A stretch of DNA of 50,172 nucleotides from Aquimarina agarivorans. GTDB taxonomy: Bacteria > Bacteroidota > Bacteroidia > Flavobacteriales > Flavobacteriaceae. The stretch is taken from the NCBI RefSeq assembly GCF_000218485.1, contig NZ_AFPB01000144.1:1-50172 (forward strand). Reading direction: 5' to 3'. A program made the translations under genes and the position numbers. Below the pieces are notes generated by a model. The model ran no database searches. It saw only the letters and a list, made by a program, of their open reading frames with translations, and was not told the origin of the DNA. Shown here in pieces: positions 44,032 through 50,172 of this stretch (its first letter is position 1; each line of letters opens with the position of its first letter).

Positions 44032-44219
44032 AGTAATGATTGTAGTTTATGAGAAACTACAATCAATTATAATTATCTATTTTTATCATTAATCTTGTAG
44101 AATAGTTTTTTAGGGCTACAAATTTAATATAATCTAAAGAATAGAGAGTTTTAATTTGTAATTTTACATCTTATATAAAATTCAAAAAAAATAATTTTGA
44201 ATGATGACATTATTAATGG
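44032..44219. other. Intergenic region before the ABC exporter
   Basis: It contains a perfect 11-bp hairpin (44038-44064, GATTGTAGTTT and complement) without a T-run, and a minus-strand TAAATTTG box (44126-44119) that points toward the transposase remnant. No exact plus-strand -7 box was found for the exporter. Confidence 0.45.
44038..44064. repeat. Perfect inverted repeat, 11-bp arms
   Basis: GATTGTAGTTT (44038-44048), a 5-nt loop, then AAACTACAATC (44054-44064). It adjoins the transposase remnant and may be left from that element, or a hairpin of the leader of the ABC exporter gene. Confidence 0.6.
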
Positions 44220-46052
44220 ATGAAAAATTTTAAAAGATTTTTAAAGTATGTTATACCTTATAAAAAATATCAATTTTTAAGTGTTTTATTCAACATACTT
44301 TACGCATTGTTTTCGTCGATATCAATGCTTTCATTACTTCCCATGATTAAAGTTCTATTTGAGGATGGAGAAAAAATTCATAAAAAACCAATATTTAAAG
44401 GAATTCAAGATTTTGATTTGGACTATTTTGAGAACTATTTGAATTATTTTATTACAAATACGAATGAGTCAAAAGGTCCATTAGTTACATTAATTTGGAT
44501 GGTGGCTTTTGTATTAAGTACTTTTTTGCTTAAAAATTTATTTAGCTATTTATCTATTATTTATATGACTTATTTGAATAATGGAATTCTTAAAGATTTG
44601 AGACAGGATGTTTATCGAAAAGTGATAAGCTTACATGTTTCTTTTTTTTCAAATGAACGTAAGGGAGATCTAATTGCTCGCATGACTTCGGATATAAATA
44701 CAATTAAAGCATCGTTTATGAGTGTTTTAATGATGATAAGAGAACCATTAACAGTTATTTTTACTTTAGTGGCAATGGTACTGATAAGTTGGAAATTAAC
44801 CTTTTTTGTTTTTGTTTTTATACCTGTTTCAGGTTTTTTAATTTCTAAATTAGGAAGGTCTATAAAAAGTCAGTCTGGTGATATTTTCGCAATGGAAGGA
44901 GAATTACTTTCAAATATTGAAGAAACATTAGGAGGAATTCAAGTAGTTAAAAATTTTACTTCTGAAAATTATTTTGTGAAGCGATTTACTGAATTCACAG
45001 ATACAATCAATAAAATGAATAATTCTATTGGAAAAAAAATGAGTTTAGCGGCACCTTCAAGTGAATTTTTAGGAATTTTCGTAATTTCAATAATTTTAAT
45101 ATATGGAGGTTCGTTGGTATTAATTGATAAAACCCTAAGTGGAGGAGCATTCATTGCATATATGGGATTAGCTTATCAAATTCTGACACCAGCTAAGGCA
45201 ATAACAAAAGCAAATCATGCATTGCAAGGAGGGAACGCGGCATATGATCGAGTGGCATTTATATTGGACACAGAGAATCCACTGAAGGATAAAGAAGGAG
45301 CTAAAGTAATTAGTGGATTCAATCAAGAAATTAAATTTAATAACATATCATTCAAATACAAAGATGAATATGTTTTAAAGGATTTTAGTTTGACAGTGCC
45401 CAAGGGTAAAACAGTAGCCTTAGTCGGGGAATCTGGTAGCGGAAAATCAACTTTGGCAAACTTAGTAACGCGTTTTTATGATGTGACTGAGGGTAACATA
45501 ACTTTTGATGGTACCAACATCAAAGAGGTTACTACAAAATCCTTAAGAGAGCAAATGGGAATAGTTGCTCAAGATTCTATTTTATTTAATGATACTATTG
45601 CTAATAATATTTCTTTAGGAATAGATAACCCTCAAGAAGCTGCTATTATTGAAGCAGCTAAAATAGCTAATGCTCATGATTTTATATCCGAGTTTCCTGA
45701 GCAATATAATAACTCAGTAGGAGACGGAGGAAGGATGCTCTCAGGAGGTCAGCGTCAACGAATAGCAATTGCTAGAGCAGTAATGAAAAATCCACCGATT
45801 ATGATATTAGATGAAGCTACTTCTGCCTTAGATACAGAATCAGAAAAAGTGGTTCAAGATGCCTTGGAAAATATGATGGAGAATAGAACATCTATCGTAA
45901 TAGCTCATAGATTATCTACAGTTCAAAATGCTGATTTAATTGTTGTCATGAAAAAAGGTAGTATTGTCGAGCAGGGTTCACATGAACAATTATTAAAAAT
46001 GAATGGAACTTATACAAACTTGGTAAAGTTGCAGTCGTTAGAAGTTAATTAA
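44220..46052 (+). CDS. MsbA-type ABC exporter (permease fused to ATPase)
   Basis: The 610-residue half-transporter has six membrane helices (about 1-330) including an ABC type 1 loop (SFFSNERKGDLIARMTSDINTI), then the nucleotide-binding domain: Walker A GESGSGKST (about 402-410), Q-loop GIVAQDS, signature LSGGQRQR, Walker B IMILDEATSALD and the H-loop His in IAHRLS. It works as a homodimer; within a glycan cluster it may flip a lipid-linked oligosaccharide or lipid A core. It is followed after 28 bp by a glycosyltransferase. Confidence 0.92.
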   Translation: MKNFKRFLKYVIPYKKYQFLSVLFNILYALFSSISMLSLLPMIKVLFEDGEKIHKKPIFKGIQDFDLDYFENYLNYFITNTNESKGPLVTLIWMVAFVLSTFLLKNLFSYLSIIYMTYLNNGILKDLRQDVYRKVISLHVSFFSNERKGDLIARMTSDINTIKASFMSVLMMIREPLTVIFTLVAMVLISWKLTFFVFVFIPVSGFLISKLGRSIKSQSGDIFAMEGELLSNIEETLGGIQVVKNFTSENYFVKRFTEFTDTINKMNNSIGKKMSLAAPSSEFLGIFVISIILIYGGSLVLIDKTLSGGAFIAYMGLAYQILTPAKAITKANHALQGGNAAYDRVAFILDTENPLKDKEGAKVISGFNQEIKFNNISFKYKDEYVLKDFSLTVPKGKTVALVGESGSGKSTLANLVTRFYDVTEGNITFDGTNIKEVTTKSLREQMGIVAQDSILFNDTIANNISLGIDNPQEAAIIEAAKIANAHDFISEFPEQYNNSVGDGGRMLSGGQRQRIAIARAVMKNPPIMILDEATSALDTESEKVVQDALENMMENRTSIVIAHRLSTVQNADLIVVMKKGSIVEQGSHEQLLKMNGTYTNLVKLQSLEVN

Positions 46053-46080
46053 AAAGTTAATTTATTATTAAGTATCTAAC

Positions 46081-47331
46081 ATGAATGGTATAAACATTTT
46101 AGGTTATTTGAATGGAAAATTTGGTCTAGGAGAGGCTGTTAGGCTAAATATCAAAGCTTTGAGATCTGCAAAAGTGCCAATTTGTGAAATTGATTTTGAG
46201 ATGCTCAAAAGAGTTAGTGATTATAAATATAAATTTGATTATTCAATAAATTTGGTGCAAATATCATTAAATGATATAGATCATTTTTTTAGCATAATAA
46301 CCCCTAATTTTTTTAAAAATAGATACACTATCTTATTTTTAGTTTGGGAATCAGAATATGTTACTAGCGAATTGAAAAAAGCAATAAATCTTTTTAATGA
46401 AGTTTGGACACCGTCAACTTACTGTAAAAATATATTTAAAAAAAATTATGAAGGTCCTATTATAACTGTTCCTCATCCAGTAGAAGTAAATTTGAAACCG
46501 ATACAAAATCACAACTCATTAATATTTTTTTCTGAAACTAAGTTTAGTTTTTTATTTATTTTTAATTATCATAGTTCAATTGAAAGAAAAAATCCTTTTC
46601 ATTTGATAGAAGCATTTTCAGAAGCTTTTGCTAATGACGAAGATGTAGAATTAATTATAAAAACATCAGGATCTTCTAACTATAAAAAAGCAGAAAAGAA
46701 ATTGCATGATTCCATTGAGGGGCGAGATAATATTAAAATTATAGATATTGATTTAGATCGAAATAATGTCGATCAACTAATTAATAATTGTGACTGTTAT
46801 TTATCATTGCATCATTCTGAAGGTTTTGGATTGACATTGGCAGAATCAATGTATTTAGGTAAGCCAACCCTGGCATCTAATTATTCTGGGAATACCGAAT
46901 ACATGAATAATGATAATAGCTATTTGGTGGATTGTCATGTAGGGAAAATTGAAAATCCAGATGCAAATTTTTCAAGTAAGACTATTTGGGGGCATCCAAT
47001 TTTAGAAGATACCGTAAAAAAGTTGAAATTAGTTTATAAAAATTCAAATTTAAGAAATCAAAAATCGATTAATGCTGAAAAAAGTATTAAATCCAAATTG
47101 TCATTTGAGGCTGTGGGAAGAATAATGAGTAATAGATTAAAGCATTTGTATATAAATTTTGATGAATTAACAATCAATAAAAACCACGATGCTTATTTGC
47201 TAAATCAATTACAAATAGCAAACTCCGAAATAACTCACCTAAAAAGAGACATACATCGAATGAAAAAGAATTTGATTATAAAATTTGTTTTGTTTTTAAA
47301 AAATAGAGTAAGAAAATTTAAAGGAAAATAA
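46081..47331 (+). CDS. Glycosyltransferase, GT4-type (GT-B fold)
   Basis: The 416-residue protein has an N-terminal acceptor domain (NILGYLNGKFGLGEAVRLN) and a C-terminal donor domain with HHSEGFGLTLAESMYLGKP (about 243-261), where the E(x7)E motif binds the nucleotide sugar. The SYFWESE-like LVWESEYVTSELKKA block is seen in rhamnan and mannan-chain GT4 enzymes. The last 40 residues form a basic helix (LKRDIHRMKKNLIIKFVLF) that could attach it to the inner membrane. It is 28 bp after the ABC exporter, so they likely form an operon. Confidence 0.85.
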   Translation: MNGINILGYLNGKFGLGEAVRLNIKALRSAKVPICEIDFEMLKRVSDYKYKFDYSINLVQISLNDIDHFFSIITPNFFKNRYTILFLVWESEYVTSELKKAINLFNEVWTPSTYCKNIFKKNYEGPIITVPHPVEVNLKPIQNHNSLIFFSETKFSFLFIFNYHSSIERKNPFHLIEAFSEAFANDEDVELIIKTSGSSNYKKAEKKLHDSIEGRDNIKIIDIDLDRNNVDQLINNCDCYLSLHHSEGFGLTLAESMYLGKPTLASNYSGNTEYMNNDNSYLVDCHVGKIENPDANFSSKTIWGHPILEDTVKKLKLVYKNSNLRNQKSINAEKSIKSKLSFEAVGRIMSNRLKHLYINFDELTINKNHDAYLLNQLQIANSEITHLKRDIHRMKKNLIIKFVLFLKNRVRKFKGK

Positions 47332-47334
47332 AGA

Positions 47335-48421
47335 TTATGCTTTCTCCAATATGCTTTTATAAACTTTAATATATTGCTTAGCTGCATTTTCCCAAGTAAA
47401 TTTTTGAGAATGTTTAGTATACTTGTTTATATAAAAATCTTTATTAGAATTAAATTTAGTCATTCCATTTCTAAATACATTTGACATGTACCTAGGTTCA
47501 AAATGATCCCAGTAAAATGAATATTCCCCCCCAATTTCAGGCAAAGATGATTTATTTGCCAAAAAGGTGGGTTTTCCAAATGACATAGCTTCTAATACAG
47601 GTAAACCAAAGCCTTCTCTCAATGAAGGGAATGTAAAAGCCATACAGTTTTTATAATAATAAATTTTATCCTGATCATTTATGCGACCAACTACATGAAC
47701 TTTTTGTTTTAATCCTTTCTTTTGTATTAATTGGTTTAAGTTTTCAGCATACTTTGTTCTAGTATCTCCAGCAATTACCAAATCAATTTCGGGTAAAAAA
47801 TCAATCATATTAATTAAAGTATGAAAATTTTTCTTTTCGACCATTTGTCCTATTGTAAATAGAAATGGTCTTCTAGGTAAAATTTTTGGTTTAGATTTAT
47901 CAAAATTTATGCTTTTTGAATTGTTGAGTGTATTTCCATTGTATATTATATATTCAGGGATATCAGGAATGTTAAAATGAGCGTGCGTGCTTTTTTTAGC
48001 AAATTCGGAAATATAAACTATAGCATTACTTCGGTTTAATTTTTCTTTGAATTGCTTAATTCTAAAATCTAATTTTTCGCCTGTATCTTCTTCCATAAAA
48101 TTGATATCGTGAACCGTAAGTAGATAAGGGATAGATGTGGAAAAAGGTTCAATTTTAGTATTCTGATTAACAGAATGCCATAAATCAAACTTGGTTTTCT
48201 CCTTTAAAAAGAGGGTATCGGGTAATTTGCCAATATTTATGATACATTACAAGCTCTCCTAGTTCTTTTTTTGCGTTATTTTTATTATCATTACAAATAA
48301 TTTTGTAATCATTTACAAACTCTGATTGATTAGCAAGAGCCTTAATCAAATTTAGATTAAATTGACCAAATCCAGATTTTAGATTATTTATATTATGAGT
48401 TTCTAGAAAAATTTTTTTCAT
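47335..48421 (-). pseudogene. GT4-type glycosyltransferase, interrupted by a +1 frameshift
   Basis: Two minus-strand frames form one enzyme of about 361 residues. The 5' part (start MKKIFLETHNIN at 48421) ends at a TGA near 48185. The 3' part carries DLWHSVNQNTKIEPF, LLTVHDINFMEED, VYISEFAKKS and the donor motif LREGFGLPVLEAMSFGKP. Dropping one T in the T5 run (48206-48210) joins RYPL to LKEKTKFDLWHS and restores the frame. All catalytic regions are intact, so the break is recent or a sequence error. The stop is 3 bp from the end of the convergent glycosyltransferase. Confidence 0.85.
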
Positions 48422-48535
48422 TAAAAAATTGTTAATAACAAGCATTGCAAAATTACAGTTTTAAATTTACTAAAAACAACATTGTAATACTTAGTTTGAT
48501 ATTAATGTGTATGAACTTTAAAAAATTAAGCATCT

Positions 48536-48658
48536 TTTTATTGGTCTCAGGTTTAATTAAAACTATGCAATTTTAATGCATTTCACTTTTTAGCTTCTAA
48601 AAATATTACAAGAGCTATTGGCAATTAGTAATTAGCTATTGGCTTTAAAATACTGCTA
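48536..48658 (+). repeat. Dispersed repeat, copy B, left part
   Basis: This matches 39266-39388 closely (for example TTGGTCTCAGGTTTA and ATTACAAGAGCTATTGGC are exact). It is cut after CTGCTA, where the IS630 element begins; the right part resumes at 49779. Confidence 0.85.
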
Positions 48659-49778
48659 TTAACATAGCGGTAATATAATTAGATTAAGTGCGATATTATT
48701 CGTATCTTTTCCTTCTGAAGGATATGGATTTTAGATCAGTAGATTCTGCAAGCAGAAAGGAAATACGCAAACGAGCGATCAAGCAAATTAATTCAGGTGT
48801 TCAAAAGAAAAAAGTAGCTATGATGTACGGAGTTAACCCAAACACAATTACTAATTGGGTTAAAAAACATAAAAAAAGAAGGGATTAAAGGGTTGACAGA
48901 TAATAAGCGCGGTGTTAGCTCTGAGGATAAAAAATTACTTAGTAGCACTCAAGAGTTAGAGATCCAACGCATGATTACAGATGTTATGCCAGATCAACTA
49001 AAATTGGATTTTGCTTTATGGACACGCAAAGCTGTAAAGGAATTAGTGGAACGTGAATTTGGTGTAAAATTAGCGATAAATACAATGGGGGATTATCTAC
49101 GCTCTTGGGGATTTAGTCCTCAAAAACCCAAGAAACAAGCTTACGAACAATGTTCTAAAAAAGTGCAATTATGGTTAGATGAACAATATCCAGCCATTAA
49201 GAAACGCGCTAAAGAGGAAAATGCAGAAATACAATGGGGTGATGAAACAGGAGTAAGAAACGCTAATCAACATGGTCGTTCTTATGCTCCCAAAGGAAAA
49301 ACGCCTGTAAAGAAAAGTATGTCTAAACGTTTTTCTGTAAACATGATTTCTACAGTAACTAATCAAGGAAGTGTTCAATTTATGATTTACTCAGGAACTA
49401 TGAATGCTGATAGATTCATTGAATTTCTAGAACAGCTTATCAAAGGATAAAACACAAAAAATATTTTTAATCCTAGATAATTTAAGAGTTCATCACAGTA
49501 AAATAGTAAAGAAATGGATTGAAGAAAAACTGGAACATATTGAGTTATTCTTCTTGCCTTCTTATTCTCCAGAGAAAAACCCTGATGAGTATCTAAACTG
49601 TGATTTAAAATATGCTTTATCTGAAAAACCTGCTCCTAAAAACGAAAAACAGCTTGAAGAAAATGTCAAGAATCATATGAAAATGCTAACTGAAAATAGC
49701 CAAAGAGTAGCTAAATATTTTAACCATAAGGATATAAAATACGCAGCATAAAATCTCTATTTATTGCCGTCGGGTTAA
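48659..49778 (+). mobile_element. IS630-family insertion sequence, 1120 bp, with TA target duplication
   Basis: The ends are inverted repeats: TTAACATAGCGGTAATA on the left and TTAACCCGACGGCAATA read inward from the right, with 12 of 17 positions equal. A TA dinucleotide flanks each end (48657-48658 and 49779-49780), as expected for IS630. The element lies inside a dispersed repeat whose empty form (CTAATAGC) can be read at copy A. It holds one transposase gene that is frameshifted twice. Confidence 0.88.
48724..49751 (+). pseudogene. IS630-family transposase, two frameshifts
   Basis: Three frames in order give a whole transposase of about 342 residues. Part 1 (from ATG 48724, MDFRSVDSASRKEI) has a helix-turn-helix (KKKVAMMYGVNPNTITNWVK). 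Part 2 (to 49450) has ELEIQRMITD, the second HTH region and the first catalytic Asp in WGDETGVR. Part 3 has LILDNLRVHHS (second Asp) and LPSYSPEKNPDEYLNCDLK (Glu). The first break is at an A7 run (48871-48877), the second at AAAGG (49442-49446); in both, one base fewer restores the frame. Transcript slippage at the A7 run could rescue the first but is less likely for the second. The DDE residues are intact. Confidence 0.85.
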
Positions 49779-49871
49779 TAATAGCTAATTGCAAAAAACT
49801 GATGTTTAAAAAGTAATGACTTTTAGTCATAACCGAAACTATGGTGCTTTTGGTCAATAGTGGTTCATTTA
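49779..49871 (+). repeat. Dispersed repeat, copy B, right part
   Basis: TAATAGCTAATTGC to CTTTTGGTC, matching the right half of copies A and C, with the ATGACT-TTT-AGTCAT hairpin. Beyond that, GGTTCATTTA is shared with copy C only. It ends 15 bp from the stop of the minus-strand sialidase-like gene. Confidence 0.85.
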
Positions 49872-49886
49872 AATCGTATATGTGCA

Positions 49887-50171
49887 TTATCGCAAATTAG
49901 ATACTTCAATAATAGCAGTCCAAACACTCACTAAGCCATTTTCAACCTGAGTCCAAATGGGTCTAATAATTCCATTTTGGACATCAATATTGTTGTAATC
50001 TCCAAAAAAGTTAGCTCCTTTTGGGTGGAATGGTTTTTCGGAAATAGTATAATTTTTAAAACTTTTTGCGCCATTTTTAGAAACGGCAAGCTTCACATTT
50101 ATCAAAGGGGCATTATTGGGGTTTTGTTCGTAATAAATGATATAAATGAACCCAGTAGCAGGATCAATTTT
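49887..50171 (-). CDS. C-terminal part of a sialidase/BNR-repeat-type protein (start beyond the window)
   Basis: The last 94 codons are present and open to the window edge. DPATGFIYIIYYEQ, VKLAVSKNGAKSFKNYTISEKPF, FFGDYNNIDVQNGIIRPIWTQ and LVSVWTAI are typical of the last beta-propeller blades of exo-alpha-sialidase-like secreted proteins. The SKNGAKSF piece fits an Asp-box (BNR) variant with Asn for Asp. A role in glycan recognition or cleavage is likely, but the catalytic part is not visible. Confidence 0.65.
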   Translation of the reverse strand, partial: KIDPATGFIYIIYYEQNPNNAPLINVKLAVSKNGAKSFKNYTISEKPFHPKGANFFGDYNNIDVQNGIIRPIWTQVENGLVSVWTAIIEVSNLR

Positions 50172-50172
50172 C

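Noticed and set aside
43826..44032. 68-codon hydrophobic plus-strand frame
   Set aside because: It is the complement of a Lys/Glu-rich minus-strand stretch that resembles a transposase core; hydrophobic frames opposite such sequence are expected.
1..50172. tRNA, rRNA, prophage, toxin-antitoxin or restriction system
   Set aside because: No cloverleaf with a GTTCGAATC-like T-arm, no rRNA blocks, and no gene of these classes was recognised on either strand.

Overview
The window is AT-rich bacterial DNA from a member of the Bacteroidota, almost certainly a marine or alga-associated Flavobacteriaceae. The signs are promoter -7 boxes of the TAnnTTTG type, a PorT protein of the type IX secretion system (T9SS), two proteins with T9SS C-terminal sorting domains, a lipidated TamA-type protein (TamL), a PNPase with an RG/RD-rich tail, a TrkA/TrkH potassium system, and a secreted GH16 enzyme that reads as a beta-agarase. 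No rRNA, tRNA, CRISPR array or prophage was seen.

Layout. 0.3-9 kb is a minus-strand run of mostly housekeeping genes: M28 peptidase, pnp, rpsO, a TlpA-like thioredoxin lipoprotein, a small lipoprotein, accD and class II fba. 9-14.3 kb holds tamL divergent from a TrmH-family rRNA/tRNA methyltransferase, then a striking heptamer-repeat region, then ubiE-porT on the minus strand. 14.4-18.3 kb is a tight plus-strand operon trkA-trkH-ypdA. 18.3-18.8 kb encodes two related 58-residue proteins. Next come metK, a two-domain fasciclin lipoprotein, uvrD/pcrA, the GH16 agarase-like enzyme, an FMN-dependent GltB-domain protein with a VOC protein, a small membrane-anchored protein, a patatin, a T9SS cargo protein and a frameshifted M1 aminopeptidase. 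35.2-38.4 kb carries a short conserved-type gene, recG and a threonylcarbamoyl-AMP synthase. 38.6-40.5 kb carries two 194-residue secreted paralogues, each with its own matching promoter. 40.7-48.4 kb is a surface-glycan cluster: GT2, methyltransferase, polytopic membrane protein, MsbA-type ABC exporter and two GT4-type glycosyltransferases, one of them frameshifted. A relic of an IS1595-type transposase lies inside it. The right end has an IS630-type insertion sequence and the C-terminus of a sialidase/BNR-type protein.

The most unusual material is non-genic or very small: (i) a dispersed element of about 200 bp present three times, one copy split by the IS630 element with a clean TA duplication, so the empty site can be read from another copy in the same window; (ii) the twin 58-aa proteins; (iii) two oppositely oriented 7-bp repeat arrays next to porT; (iv) a conserved 21-bp upstream element at the same distance from the -7 box in both 194-aa paralogues; (v) several genes broken by a single extra base, mostly in homopolymers, which is either real decay or a sequencing artefact and should be settled before those genes are called dead.

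Functional links: PorT and the two sorting-domain proteins belong to one export route. The agarase-like enzyme and the terminal sialidase/BNR fragment fit polysaccharide use. The 40.7-48.4 kb cluster fits construction of a surface glycan, and in this phylum such glycans can be the anchor for T9SS cargo, though the window does not show that link directly.
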